Shown: positions 1 through 8,771, counted from the first letter of the stretch. The stretch is DNA of 46,401 bases from Hydrogenophaga sp. (GCF_030158645.1 NZ_JAOASO010000088.1:1-46401), one strand, 5' to 3'. A program made the numbers and translations. The notes: generated from the sequence alone by a model not told the origin.

Positions 1-83
1 GTGTGGCCACCGTGACCATCGCCGATGTGTACCAGTCCAACGGCGTGATCCACGTCATCGACAAGGTGATGCTGCCGAAGTAA
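1..83 (+). CDS. C-terminal end of a fasciclin-like (FAS1) domain protein, partial
   Basis: Only the last 26 codons are in the window, read in the frame starting at base 3 and ending at the TAA at 81-83. The end of the protein reads like the last strand of a FAS1 domain (NGVIHVIDKVMLPK), where the N-G-V-I-H-V-I-D core is the family's H2 motif. FAS1 proteins are usually secreted adhesion or surface proteins of about 160-190 residues in bacteria. The start, signal peptide and the rest of the domain lie outside the window, so the call rests on one short motif. A strong terminator follows 18 bases later. Confidence 0.6.
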   Translation, partial: VATVTIADVYQSNGVIHVIDKVMLPK

Positions 84-101
84 GCGGCTTCACAAAGCTG
101 C

Positions 102-132
102 GGGCGGTCTCCCTGCGGAGACCGCCCGTTTT
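102..132 (+). terminator. Rho-independent terminator after the fasciclin-like gene
   Basis: A perfect 10-bp inverted repeat (GGGCGGTCTC / GAGACCGCCC, 102-111 and 118-127) with a 6-base loop is followed by GTTTTGTT. It sits just after the stop at 83 and closes the plus-strand gene. The convergent minus-strand operon ends at 242. Confidence 0.88.
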
Positions 133-241
133 GTTGAGAACGGCCAGCATTCGGTGGCACCGGCTTTCGAGGAAAACCGGTGCCCAGAAGGAGGCGCATG
201 CGAGCCAGTCTTTCGGATGACCGTGGCTTTCCCGAGGTCGC

Positions 242-799
242 TCAGCGCACCGTGGCCTGCGAGGTCGCGAGGTGTCGACGCAGGGATACCCCCCACCACA
301 GAGCCAGCGCGATCGACAGGGCGACGAGTCCTTGCCCTGCCTGCAACTGGCTTTCGAGCGAATACGCGTTGCAAAGCCGCCGGTCGGTACTGGCCAGGAA
401 GAAACCCAGCCAGGCCATCATCGGCAGGCCATAGCCGACGAAGAACAGTTGCACCGCCAGATTCGACTGCACCCAGCCCTGGCGCAGCGCTGCGCCCGCC
501 AGCCACAACGTGACCAGCTTGGCCGCATCGGCTCCGGGCAGCACCACCGCCCGATCGATCATGGCGGGCACCATCCAGTAAGCCGTGATGCATTGCGCCA
601 GCATGAACCCGGTCAGTCCAAACCGGTTCCAGCGTGTCAGGCGGTCCCCCACCACCGTCGACCACGCCGCGCCTGCGGCCACCAACAGCGGCATCTGCAC
701 CAGCATGTGCCAGACCATGCTCTGCTCGATGAGCACGCGCAGCGGCGGCAGCGACAGGGCGGTCGCCCCCATGGTGAGCACCAGCGCCAGGGTCTTCAC
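242..799 (-). CDS. Membrane protein of the cbb3-type oxidase operon
   Basis: A 185-residue protein starting with GTG at 799, whose start overlaps the stop of the upstream SCO gene (GTGA), so translation is probably coupled. It is mostly hydrophobic, with about five membrane-spanning segments and few charged residues; histidines and methionines (MVWHMLVQMP near residue 30) lie in or near the first helices. I recognise no named domain, although size and position recall the CtaG/DUF420-like membrane proteins found beside haem-copper oxidase genes. Being last in a ccoN-ccoO-cytochrome-SCO operon, it may help in copper delivery or assembly of the oxidase. That role is inferred from position only. 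Confidence 0.72.
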   Translation of the reverse strand: MKTLALVLTMGATALSLPPLRVLIEQSMVWHMLVQMPLLVAAGAAWSTVVGDRLTRWNRFGLTGFMLAQCITAYWMVPAMIDRAVVLPGADAAKLVTLWLAGAALRQGWVQSNLAVQLFFVGYGLPMMAWLGFFLASTDRRLCNAYSLESQLQAGQGLVALSIALALWWGVSLRRHLATSQATVR

Positions 800-1473
800 G
801 GTGCAGATGCGTTGGCCAGTTCCCTGGCCAGCGCCATGGCCCGTGGCCCGTCTTCCAGACCCAGAATGCGCACGAGCTGGCCGTCAGCGGTGACGATGTG
901 AAGCGCTGCGTTGTGCTCGAACTCACCCAACGGCGCGGGTACCACCATGATCCCGAAGGTGTCGAGCAGCCGGCGCCGGTCTTCCGGGTTGACCAGACTC
1001 ACGGCCTGCCAAACGCCGGGCTGCATGCGCATGCGTTTTTCATAGTCCGCCAGCGCGGGCGGACGGTCCTGCTCGGGGTCGAAGCTGATCGACAGCAGCC
1101 CCACTTGGTTCTGCAGGCCTTGCGCTGCCAACTGCGCCTGCAACTGCTGGAACACCGTGCCCAGCGACAGGCAAACCGTTGCACAGCGCGTGTAGACGAA
1201 GTCGACGATCCAGACCCGATCGCCCTGGGCCAGCCATTCGCGGAGCGAACCCGTGCGCCCCAGAGCGTCGACCACCGCGAAATCCGGCACCGGCACGGCC
1301 GCGCGCGCCACCTCGCTGCGCCGTTGTGTTTCGGTGGTGTAGGCCGTTCCGCCCCCGGTGGCATCAAACAGGGCCCACAGCCCGGCCGCCAGCACCAGCA
1401 GGCTGGCTGCAAAGGTGTGAAGCAGCCCGTCAGCGGACAGGTTTGCCGGCAAGGGAGTACCCGCCGCCGCCAC
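796..1473 (-). CDS. SCO1/SenC-family copper chaperone
   Basis: SCO proteins are membrane-anchored thioredoxin-fold copper chaperones or thiol reductases for haem-copper oxidase assembly. Here a hydrophobic anchor spans about residues 15-36, and the copper-binding CxxxC motif is seen as YTRCATVC (Cys97 and Cys101 with the GTG start at 1473). The distal ligand histidine is in FEHNAALH near the C-terminus. About 225 residues, normal for the family. The start is uncertain: GTG at 1473 lies just after the stop of the cytochrome gene (TGACGGTG), and a TTG at 1479 overlaps that stop. C-family (cbb3) oxidases have no CuA, so the chaperone would serve CuB, as proposed for SenC/PrrC proteins. Confidence 0.87.
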   Translation of the reverse strand: MAAAGTPLPANLSADGLLHTFAASLLVLAAGLWALFDATGGGTAYTTETQRRSEVARAAVPVPDFAVVDALGRTGSLREWLAQGDRVWIVDFVYTRCATVCLSLGTVFQQLQAQLAAQGLQNQVGLLSISFDPEQDRPPALADYEKRMRMQPGVWQAVSLVNPEDRRRLLDTFGIMVVPAPLGEFEHNAALHIVTADGQLVRILGLEDGPRAMALARELANASAP

Positions 1474-1475
1474 CG

Positions 1476-2123
1476 TCAAGGCGCCAAGGCCGTGAGAGCA
1501 GCGCCACCAGCATAGGGGCCCGATTGAGCCTTGGTGGCCTCGCGCTGCGCCGCGACCGTCGCGGCCGTGATGGGGGGCGCTTGGTTGCCCCACTCGCTGC
1601 GGATGTGGGTCAGCACCGCCGCGATCTCTTCATCGGGCAGGGTGCCGAACGCGGGCATGGCCCCGTTGTAGGTGGTGCCCTTGACCACCAGTTCGCCGTT
1701 GACGCCGTGCAGCAAGATGCTGGTGAGCACCTTTTCGTCGCCCAACACCCACTCGGCACCGGCCAGTGGTGGAAACACGCCCGCCACGCCCATGCCGGAC
1801 GCCTGATGGCAGGCGACGCACTTGGCGCCGTAGATCTGCTTGCCGTCCACCGCTGCAGCGCCCGCGCGGACCACGGCTGGCCTCAGCGTGCTGACCGTGC
1901 GCTGGTCGCCATAGGCCGACGCTTCGCCCGAGGGGGTGCTGACGATGTAGAAGGCACCCCACATGCCCATCGCCCCCAAGAACATCGTGAAGAACCAGGG
2001 CAGGGGCCGGACCTTTTCGTCGGGATCGGCGTTCTCGCGCCGCATGGCCGCGTGCTCGCTGCCGTGGATGTTTTCGCCAGCGCGGTCGTGGTCGGACCCG
2101 GATCGGGGTTTGTCGGCGGCCAT
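1476..2123 (-). CDS. Membrane-anchored monohaem cytochrome c of the cbb3-type oxidase
   Basis: A 215-residue protein with a charged cytoplasmic N-terminus, one membrane helix at about 43-63 (PWFFTMFLGAMGMWGAFYIV) and a periplasmic class I cytochrome c domain. The haem motif is CVACH (Cys102, Cys105, His106) and the likely axial methionine is in YNGAMPAFG. It takes the place of CcoP, but CcoP normally carries two haem motifs and this one only one. The ATG at 2123 overlaps the stop of ccoO (ATGA). As third gene of the operon it probably passes electrons from soluble cytochromes to CcoO/CcoN. Confidence 0.86.
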   Translation of the reverse strand: MAADKPRSGSDHDRAGENIHGSEHAAMRRENADPDEKVRPLPWFFTMFLGAMGMWGAFYIVSTPSGEASAYGDQRTVSTLRPAVVRAGAAAVDGKQIYGAKCVACHQASGMGVAGVFPPLAGAEWVLGDEKVLTSILLHGVNGELVVKGTTYNGAMPAFGTLPDEEIAAVLTHIRSEWGNQAPPITAATVAAQREATKAQSGPYAGGAALTALAP

Positions 2124-2764
2124 CAGCGTGGCGCCTTTCGGTCGACGGCCAGGTCGTCTTCGGCGGTCAGGGCCGGGTAGGTACGGTCCAGTGCGATCAG
2201 GTAGTCCACCAGCGCCAGCACTTCGGGCTTGGCCACCACCACCTGGCCCGGCTTGGCGTGCGACGGCGGCAGGTTGACCACCACCTCGCCCGCTCTGGCC
2301 TCCCCTTCGCGCACCTCGAACAGGTAAGGGTAGGGCGGCATGATCGAGCCCGGTGTGTAGGCGCGCGGTGCGTACAGGTGGCCCAGGTGCCAGTCGCGGC
2401 TGGGTTGGCGGGCACCGATGTTGAGCAGGTCGGGGCCGGTGCGCATGGTGCCCAGCAGATGCGGGGTGTCGTACGCGTAATCCGCCGCCACCGATGCACG
2501 GCCCCAACCACGCAGGGCGTCGGGTGCCTGCGCGATGTCCCGAGGCTGTTGCGAATGGCAGTACACGCAGCCGTTGGCGATGTAGCTTTGCCGGCCGATC
2601 AGCTGCGTGTCGGTGTAGGGGGCGAGCTTGGCCGGTGGCTTGGTGTCCTTCAACAACAGGTACGGCATCACCACCAACAACGCAGTGGCCACCGACAGGA
2701 TGACCATGGTCCCCACGACGAGCCGCAGCTCGTCCATTTCATATTTGCCCACACCCATGCTCAT
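2123..2764 (-). CDS. ccoO: cbb3-type cytochrome c oxidase, cytochrome c subunit (CcoO-like)
   Basis: A 213-residue protein with one N-terminal membrane helix (about 14-36) and a cytochrome c domain whose haem site is NGCVYCHSQQPRD (Cys66, Cys69, His70), the hallmark of CcoO/FixO. Other CcoO features are RTGPDLLNIGAR, WHLGHLYAPR and IMPPYPYLF (axial methionine). The ATG at 2764 overlaps the TGA of ccoN, and a second in-frame ATG lies two codons later. CcoO takes electrons from the other cytochrome c subunit and passes them to CcoN in the inner membrane. Confidence 0.93.
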   Translation of the reverse strand: MSMGVGKYEMDELRLVVGTMVILSVATALLVVMPYLLLKDTKPPAKLAPYTDTQLIGRQSYIANGCVYCHSQQPRDIAQAPDALRGWGRASVAADYAYDTPHLLGTMRTGPDLLNIGARQPSRDWHLGHLYAPRAYTPGSIMPPYPYLFEVREGEARAGEVVVNLPPSHAKPGQVVVAKPEVLALVDYLIALDRTYPALTAEDDLAVDRKAPR

Positions 2765-4479
2765 GCTGTCGCTCCCCGAGCCGTCGCCGGCTGTGCCATC
2801 GTGGACGCCGGACCGGGAGACGCCAGCAGCGCGGCCCCCAGACGTCGAGGCCCAAATTTCCAGCCCATCATGAAGAAGTGCAGCGCGAAGACCAGATGAC
2901 CCAGCGTCATCAATGCGCCGCCCACCGAGCGGGCTTGCAGGTAGGGGATGGTGAGCGTCACGCTGTCCATGAATGGGATGTCCTTGTCGAGCATCGCCAA
3001 GCCCTGGTACCAGCCGCCAAACGACAGGCCGATGAAGTACACCGCGAACCCGCCGACCACCAGCCAGAAGTGGACTGAAATCATCCAGGGATAGGGCCAT
3101 TCCCACTTCATCACGCGCGGCATGATGAAGTAGATCGCGCCGAACATGACCATGGAGAAGAACCCGTACAGACCCAGGTGCGCATGGGCCACGGTGTAGT
3201 GGGTGAAGTGCGTCACGGTGTTGACCGAGCGCAGCGCCTGCAACGAACCCTGCACCGACGCGGCGGTGTAGAGCATGGCGCCCAGCACGATGAAGCGCAG
3301 TGTGGGCGAGTACAGCAGAGCGCGGAAGTTGCCGAGCACGGTCAGGTGCTGGTTGATCGCCACGGCCAGCACCGGCACGATCATCATCATGCTTTGCACG
3401 ATGCTGATGGTGATGAGCCACGACGGCACCGGCCCACCGATGAGGTGGTGTCCGCCCACCTGGCTGTAGAAGAAGGCCAGCGACCAAAATCCCAGCAGCG
3501 ACAGGTTGTAACTGTGAATCGGTTTGCCCAGCACCTTGGGAATGAAGTAGTAGGCAGCCGCAAGTCCGAGCGGTGTGAACCACAGGCCCAGTGCGTTGTG
3601 GCCGTACCACCAGTTCATGGTGGCCTGTTGCACGCCGAAGTGCAAATCGGGCCAGTTGCCAATCAGGAAGAGCACCGGGAACCAGAGCAGACCTGCCGCG
3701 ATGTACCAGACCGACACATACAGGTGGTCAACCTTGCGCCGCAGCAGCGTCAGCCACATGGGGAAACCCACCAGCGCTCCACCGATCACCAGCAGGATGT
3801 CGATCTTCCATGGGTACTCGAGCCACTCCAGGCCATCGGAGTAACCCAGCGCGATGGCCACGGTGCCTGCGATCACGCCGATGGTCCACAGGGCGCCACC
3901 GATGAGGGCGTATTTGGAGCCCACCAGCTCCGTCTTCAGCAGCCGCGGGATCAGCCACAGCGCCACACCGATGCCCGCCATCGAGCACCAGCCGTAGGCC
4001 ACCAGGTTCAAATGGATCGGCCGGATGCGACCGAAGGTGAGCCAAGCCTGATCGACCAGCCAGTCGGGAGAATGCATCTTGATCGATGCCACCAAGCCCG
4101 CCACAGAGGCCAGCACCAGCCACATCACCGCCATCGTGAGGCACACGCCCACCACCAGCGAGCTGCTTTGGTCGGCGCGCAGCCGGGTCTCGACCTCTTG
4201 TGCGTCGCGCTGTGTGTCCATTTGCGATGGATCCATGGCTTGCTGAAGGCTGCCGCGTTGGCTCAGCGTGGCAGCCGGATCTTCAACCTTGCCGACTTCA
4301 TCGGCATCGAAAATCTGCACCGACGCAGCGCCACCGCTGCCAAACAGCCCTTTGGCCATCGACGCAATGAATACAAACAGCGCCAACACCGAGAGGATGA
4401 AGGTGCCCAACAAAACGCCGACGGTCAAATCCATGGGAGTGGGGAATGGAAACTGGAACCGGTTTATCGCATCTTCCAT
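2761..4479 (-). CDS. ccoN: cbb3-type cytochrome c oxidase subunit I (CcoN-like, divergent)
   Basis: A 572-residue haem-copper oxidase catalytic subunit with many membrane helices. Visible ligands are the low-spin haem histidine in IRPIHLN, the CuB histidine in WWYGHNALG, the CuB pair GGHH (His344, His345) and the haem histidines in HFTHYTVAHAHLGLYG. Tyr338, six residues before the HH pair, fits the helix VII tyrosine that is cross-linked to a CuB histidine in C-family oxidases, so oxygen reduction is more likely than NO reduction. An extra helix and a polar linker occupy residues 1-110. At the position of the conserved CcoN glutamate (EGPMMS) I read VQGSLQ, i.e. Gln. No ccoQ or ccoP is nearby. 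First gene of the five-gene operon. Confidence 0.92.
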   Translation of the reverse strand: MEDAINRFQFPFPTPMDLTVGVLLGTFILSVLALFVFIASMAKGLFGSGGAASVQIFDADEVGKVEDPAATLSQRGSLQQAMDPSQMDTQRDAQEVETRLRADQSSSLVVGVCLTMAVMWLVLASVAGLVASIKMHSPDWLVDQAWLTFGRIRPIHLNLVAYGWCSMAGIGVALWLIPRLLKTELVGSKYALIGGALWTIGVIAGTVAIALGYSDGLEWLEYPWKIDILLVIGGALVGFPMWLTLLRRKVDHLYVSVWYIAAGLLWFPVLFLIGNWPDLHFGVQQATMNWWYGHNALGLWFTPLGLAAAYYFIPKVLGKPIHSYNLSLLGFWSLAFFYSQVGGHHLIGGPVPSWLITISIVQSMMMIVPVLAVAINQHLTVLGNFRALLYSPTLRFIVLGAMLYTAASVQGSLQALRSVNTVTHFTHYTVAHAHLGLYGFFSMVMFGAIYFIMPRVMKWEWPYPWMISVHFWLVVGGFAVYFIGLSFGGWYQGLAMLDKDIPFMDSVTLTIPYLQARSVGGALMTLGHLVFALHFFMMGWKFGPRRLGAALLASPGPASTMAQPATARGATA

Positions 4480-4593
4480 CCGGAACTGTGCCTCTGGGGG
4501 TTTTCAGGGAATCCCCACGCCGCGCCCTGTGCATCGCAAAGCACACAATCCATGAGGCGGCAGCCCGACACCCTTTCACATGAGACCTCGACG

Positions 4594-5256
4594 ATGCGAT
4601 TTTTGAGCCTTTTCACACCCGCCCGTTCGATGGCCGCGCGCGCGGCCATTGCGCTCATGCCTGCCATCTTGGCCACCACGCACATGACAGCCCAAGCCAT
4701 CGAAGAACCTGATCACCAAGTGTTGCGGCAAATCGAGGGCGTTGAGCTGCGCCAGTACGCCGCCTACACCGTGGCCGAAGTGGTGGTTCCCGGTCCCGCC
4801 GCCGACGCTGGCGGGCAGGCGTTCCCGATCCTCGCCGGGTACATCTTCGGCAAGAACAAGGGCGAGCGAAAACTGGAGATGACGGCGCCCGTCACGCAGA
4901 CCGCCGTCCCCGTGAAACTGGACATGACCGCCCCCGTGACCCAGACAGCAACGCCGGGCGGTTTCCTGGTGCAGTTCGTTCTGCCAAGGGGCGTGACACT
5001 GGCCACTGCACCCGAGCCGCTGGACACCCGCGTTCGGCTTCGGGAGGTGCCGCCGGCGGTGGTGGCCGTCATCCGCTATTCAGGATTTTGGTCGACCAGT
5101 AACGACGACGAGCATCTTTCGAAGCTGCAGTCGACGCTGAAGGCCGCCGACATCGCTTGGACAGGCGAGCCCGTGGTGTCCCGCTACAACGCGCCGTTCA
5201 TTCCCTGGTTCATGCGGCGCAACGAGATCTGGTTGCGCGTGGCCGACTCCCGCTGA
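4594..5256 (+). CDS. SOUL-family haem-binding protein, exported
   Basis: A 220-residue protein with a signal peptide (residues 1-34, ending TAQA-IEEP) followed by a SOUL/HBP domain: EGVELRQYAAYTVAEV at its start, KLEMTAPV repeated as KLDMTAPV (the usual MTAPV motif, here twice), and IRYSGFWS near the end. SOUL proteins bind haem or tetrapyrroles with low affinity; the bacterial role is unclear. The chosen ATG is at 4594; an in-frame ATG at 4551 would give a longer, less hydrophobic N-terminus. Divergent from the oxidase operon, with about 114 bp between, so a link to haem supply for the oxidase is possible but not shown. Confidence 0.88.
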   Translation: MRFLSLFTPARSMAARAAIALMPAILATTHMTAQAIEEPDHQVLRQIEGVELRQYAAYTVAEVVVPGPAADAGGQAFPILAGYIFGKNKGERKLEMTAPVTQTAVPVKLDMTAPVTQTATPGGFLVQFVLPRGVTLATAPEPLDTRVRLREVPPAVVAVIRYSGFWSTSNDDEHLSKLQSTLKAADIAWTGEPVVSRYNAPFIPWFMRRNEIWLRVADSR

Positions 5257-5267
5257 GGAGCATCCGG

Positions 5268-5294
5268 ACACACACTGCAAAGTGTGTTGTTGTT
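5268..5294 (+). terminator. Terminator-like hairpin after the SOUL gene
   Basis: A 7-bp perfect stem (ACACACT / AGTGTGT, 5270-5276 and 5281-5287) with a GCAA tetraloop is followed by TGTTGTT. It lies 12 bases past the stop, between two convergent genes. The stem is rather AT/GT rich and the T-run is broken, so the strength is uncertain. Confidence 0.5.
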
Positions 5295-5414
5295 CCCGAG
5301 CGTTCCGTCGTGTGTGGCATTCGAAGGGCCACATGCCCATCTGCTGCACGCCTGCTGGGAGCCCCCAGCCGTTGGCCAGGTTGAAAACTTCCCAGTCGCT
5401 GACCGGGCATGCGT

Positions 5415-5954
5415 TCATCCAGAGCAGCGCACGAGGTACCGGCTGAAAACAACGTGGTACCGACCCACCTGATCGCCAGGCAGAGGCACCGGATCGAGGT
5501 TGGAGAAACGTCCCAACTCGCGCCAGTTGGGCACGAAGGTGTAGGCCGATTTGCCAGACCAGGTCAGCGCCGGCAGGGGATCGGCGATCGGGTTCACCGC
5601 TTCACGCTCGTTGTCACCCACGTCCAGCACCCGGATGCGCCAGACGCTGTCGTTTGCTGCGCGAGTGCCCTCGGGCAACACGCCCAGACCACCCCAGGTG
5701 CCGTCGCTCATCGTCGCGCAAGCCACCCGCACCACCCGCCCGGCCAAGACCACCTCCCGATCGATTCCGGCGCGCTGCAGCGCGGCCCGCACACGAATCG
5801 CATGGGAATGGGTGGCTTGAAGATCGGTGGGCGTGACGGTTGCCTGAACCGCCACCGTGGCGAGACTGTTCGCAGGAGGTGCGGACGCGCAAGCGCCCAG
5901 CAGGCCGACAGACAAGACGCTGAGCATCAGCGGAGGGTTGAAGAAGGCTGGCAT
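5415..5954 (-). CDS. Putative lipoprotein of unknown function
   Basis: A 179-residue protein from the ATG at 5954, with a lipoprotein signal peptide whose lipobox is LLGAC (cysteine at about 21). The mature part has no domain I recognise: a low-complexity Ala/Thr start, then a region with GTWGGLGVLPEGTRAAN and YTFVPNWRELGRFSNLDP. An earlier in-frame ATG at 5987 lacks a ribosome site and would place charged residues before the signal peptide. It faces the SOUL gene and has its own promoter region shared with the EamA gene. Confidence 0.7.
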   Translation of the reverse strand: MPAFFNPPLMLSVLSVGLLGACASAPPANSLATVAVQATVTPTDLQATHSHAIRVRAALQRAGIDREVVLAGRVVRVACATMSDGTWGGLGVLPEGTRAANDSVWRIRVLDVGDNEREAVNPIADPLPALTWSGKSAYTFVPNWRELGRFSNLDPVPLPGDQVGRYHVVFSRYLVRCSG

Positions 5955-6236
5955 TCGTGTCTCCTGCAATCTGCCGCATCGAACCATTCAGCGAATCATT
6001 GCAGATCGGCCAAGGCATGGGCCATCGCCTCCACGTGGCCTCAGCTGGAGCGCTGCAGAACCAGGATTCGGGTCATCATTTTCTTCTCGAAGGTTGAACA
6101 GAGACACGGTCCGTCTGGGGAGCCACCCACGCGGTGAATTGGCGGTGTTCTGTGAACAGTCACGTCATGCGTTGCTGCTATTTCCAAAGCGCTGCGCTGC
6201 CTACGCTCGATGCCTCGATCACACAAGGAGCGCATC

Positions 6237-7118
6237 TTGCAAACACTCACATGGACGCTGGTGATGGGCACCGGTGTTCTGCTCGGACTGGGCAACCCGC
6301 TGGCGCGGATGGCCAGCGCCGACGGCCTTCACGTGGTTGCCTTCACCCTGTGGCCGACCGCCGTGGCCGGGTTGATCCTGGCAAGCATCGGTCTGGCGCG
6401 CCACGGTGCGGACGGCGTTGGTCAACGGCTGGCACGCTTCGGTCTGGTGGCGGGCGCATTCGGTCACGCCCTCCCCATGCTCGCCGCCCATGGGCTGGCG
6501 GCCCATGCAGGTGCCGGCTTTGCTTCGCTGTCGTTCACCCTGACGCCTGTGCTGACCTTGGCGATCATGGCCTTGCTCGGGCGCGAGAAGCTGCGCCCCG
6601 TGCGCCTGGCCGCCGTGGGGCTGGGCATGGCGGGCGGGCTGTTGCTCGTGGGAGGGCAGGTCTGGTCGCTGCAGCTGGACGCCACCTTCATCGCCGTGGC
6701 CCTGCTGATGCCCACTTCGATCGCTGCCACCAATGTCTACCGTGGCCTGCACATGCCGCGCGACCTGCCGGACGCCTGGTTGTCGGCCGCCACGTTGGTG
6801 GGCTCCGCCCTGCTGCTGGCGGTGCTCGCGCCGATGGTTCAGGAGGGGACGATCCGCCTGACAGACCGGGACGGCGCGGTCTGGCTGCTCTTGCAGACCG
6901 TCGCGCTGGTGGCCGGCTATCTCTGCTACTTCGCCCTGCAACGGCGCGCCGAACCCGTGGCCTTCAGCCTCATCGGCTACGTGATGATGCTGGTGAGCGT
7001 GGGCATCGGCACCCGTTTCTTCGGCGAAACCGTGGCCTGGACCTTGTGGCCTGCCATCCTGTTGATCGGCAGCGCGCTTTGGATGATCAACCGGTTCCCT
7101 GCGGAGGTCGCCCCATGA
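6237..7118 (+). CDS. EamA/DMT-superfamily membrane transporter
   Basis: About 293 residues with ten hydrophobic segments in two repeated halves, the drug/metabolite transporter layout; polar residues are scarce and the halves end GLLLVGGQVW and LIGSALWMINRF. Substrates of this family are usually exported small metabolites and cannot be read here. I prefer the TTG at 6237 because AAGGAG lies six bases upstream; the in-frame ATG at 6210 has no such site. The stop overlaps the ATG of the pirin gene (ATGA), so both are co-translated. Confidence 0.88.
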   Translation: MQTLTWTLVMGTGVLLGLGNPLARMASADGLHVVAFTLWPTAVAGLILASIGLARHGADGVGQRLARFGLVAGAFGHALPMLAAHGLAAHAGAGFASLSFTLTPVLTLAIMALLGREKLRPVRLAAVGLGMAGGLLLVGGQVWSLQLDATFIAVALLMPTSIAATNVYRGLHMPRDLPDAWLSAATLVGSALLLAVLAPMVQEGTIRLTDRDGAVWLLLQTVALVAGYLCYFALQRRAEPVAFSLIGYVMMLVSVGIGTRFFGETVAWTLWPAILLIGSALWMINRFPAEVAP

Positions 7119-7846
7119 CCTCGCTCGAACAACGACCCGTGCTCTGGCCCGGCGAACGGCGCGGTCGCTTCTCCACCAGCTGGCTGGACGCGCGCCTGAC
7201 CTTGAACTTCGGTCCTTGGCGTCTGGCGGGGCGCGAGCGATTCGGTCCGCTGCGGGTGCTCAACGACGACCGCGTGTTGCCGCTCTCGGGCTTCGGCATG
7301 CACGAACACCAGAACCTCGAGATCCTCATGGTGCCGCTGACGGCACCCATCGAGCACCGGGACTCCGAAGGCCGCCATCAATGGGTTCGCCCCGGGCAAA
7401 TCCAGTGGATGCGCGCTGGCAGCGGGATGGCCCACAGCCAGATGAACGCGTCGACCGAGCAAACCGATCGCCATCTGCAACTGTGGGTGGAACCCACGCG
7501 GCGCGGCCTCGCACCGGCAGTTCAGGTGCACAACATCGGGCTGCCCCAGCCAGGGCACTGGGTGGCGCTGTGTGGAGAGGAAGCCGGTCTGTTCCAGCCC
7601 GACGCCGATGTCCGGATTGGGATGGGCTGTGCCAGGCCGGGCAGGGTGCTCACGCTCAAGTCTGCCGGCGCCCGGCTGCTGCAGGTGGTGGAGGGCTCGG
7701 TGCAGGTGTCGGGGGTTTCGGGTGAATGCACCACCCTGAGCGAGGGCGATGCCCTGGCGTTCCACCACCACGCAGACCCGTTGCTCCTGAAGGCGTCCTC
7801 ACACGCCATGCTCTTGTGTGTCGACCTGCCTGCGCCCGCGCTGTGA
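7115..7846 (+). CDS. Pirin-family (bicupin) protein
   Basis: A 243-residue bicupin. The first cupin has the pirin metal-site pattern GMHEHQNLEIL and the second strand block RPGQIQWMRAGSGMAHSQ; the later half (VEGSVQVSG ... EGDALAFHH) is the second cupin. Pirins are Fe-binding cytosolic proteins; some act as quercetin dioxygenases and others as redox-sensitive regulators. Pairing with an EamA exporter by a 4-bp overlap suggests a shared stress or metabolite-export role, which is inference. Confidence 0.9.
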   Translation: MTSLEQRPVLWPGERRGRFSTSWLDARLTLNFGPWRLAGRERFGPLRVLNDDRVLPLSGFGMHEHQNLEILMVPLTAPIEHRDSEGRHQWVRPGQIQWMRAGSGMAHSQMNASTEQTDRHLQLWVEPTRRGLAPAVQVHNIGLPQPGHWVALCGEEAGLFQPDADVRIGMGCARPGRVLTLKSAGARLLQVVEGSVQVSGVSGECTTLSEGDALAFHHHADPLLLKASSHAMLLCVDLPAPAL

Positions 7847-7874
7847 CGGGTCGGCAGGTGGCGGGGTCGGGCGC

Positions 7875-8771
7875 TCAAGCGTCCGCGTTCGGCAACCGGT
7901 CCTTGAGGAACTCGACCAGCGCGCGCACGCGCGCAGGCAGGTGTTCGCGGCTGGGGTACACCGCAAACAGACGCCTGGGCTCGGTCCGGTGGTTCACCAG
8001 GGCCGGTACCAGCGAACCGTCGCGCAAGGCGTGGCGCACCATGACCCGCGGCACCAACCCAACACCCAGCCCGCGCTGCATGGCGTCGATCAGCAGCAGG
8101 CTGTTGTTGGCCCGGAAGCGCCCCTGCACGTCGACCGTGTGGCGACCATCTTCCCCATCGAATGTCCACTGCAAGGCATCCTGTCCCAGCAGGTAGGGCA
8201 GGCAATGCGAACCAGGGAGCTCACGCGGATGCGCCGGCAGCCCGTGTTCGCGCCAGAACGAGGGCGATGCGCACACCACGCGCTCGATCTCCATCAGCGG
8301 CACGGCCACCAGGCTGGAGTCGTCCAGTCGGGCCTTTCCGCGCAACGCAACATCGACGCCCTCGCGCACCAGATCGACCGTGTGGTCGTCCAGCCGCAGT
8401 TCCAGCTCCACATGCGGATGCTGCTGCTGGAAGACATGAAAGTGCTCGGCGAGGAAAGAAAGCCCGAGCGACACCGGACTTGAGACGACGATGCGCCCGC
8501 GAACACCCGCCGTCTCGTCCCGCAGTTCGCCCAGGGTCGCCTCGGTGTCGTCGATCACACGCCGGCAATGGGCGTAGAACCGGGCCCCCGCGCCGGTGAG
8601 CTGCATGGTGCGCGTGGTGCGCTCCAGCAGGCGGGTGTCGGTCCACTCTTCAAGAAACTGAACGTACTTGGTGATGACCGAGCGAGAAAGATCGAGATCG
8701 CGCGAAGCCGCGGCAAAGCTGCCCGTCTCCACTACCCGGCAGAAACATTGCATGGCGAGGTGTCTGTCCAT
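7875..8771 (-). CDS. LysR-family transcriptional regulator
   Basis: A 298-residue LysR regulator: winged helix-turn-helix at residues 1-60 (MQCFCRVVETGSFAAASRDLDLSRSVITK) and an effector domain from about 90 on (GRIVVSSPVSLGLSFL). The DNA-binding head resembles the CrgA/AaeR-type group common in Burkholderiales. ATG at 8771 is 25 bases after the cyclase gene on the same strand, so it is likely the second gene of that unit and may control it. Transcripts converge with the pirin gene, 28 bp apart. Confidence 0.93.
   Translation of the reverse strand: MDRHLAMQCFCRVVETGSFAAASRDLDLSRSVITKYVQFLEEWTDTRLLERTTRTMQLTGAGARFYAHCRRVIDDTEATLGELRDETAGVRGRIVVSSPVSLGLSFLAEHFHVFQQQHPHVELELRLDDHTVDLVREGVDVALRGKARLDDSSLVAVPLMEIERVVCASPSFWREHGLPAHPRELPGSHCLPYLLGQDALQWTFDGEDGRHTVDVQGRFRANNSLLLIDAMQRGLGVGLVPRVMVRHALRDGSLVPALVNHRTEPRRLFAVYPSREHLPARVRALVEFLKDRLPNADA

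Noticed and set aside
2761..4479. Nitric oxide reductase (sNOR/cNOR) instead of an oxidase
   Set aside because: The SCO and membrane-protein neighbours recall Nitrosomonas sNOR clusters, but the second subunit is a CcoO-type cytochrome c and Tyr338 fits the cbb3 cross-link tyrosine.
3178..5256. A 692-codon open frame on the plus strand opposite ccoN
   Set aside because: It is His/Gln-rich antisense of ccoN for most of its length; only the part from 4594 on (SOUL protein) is real.
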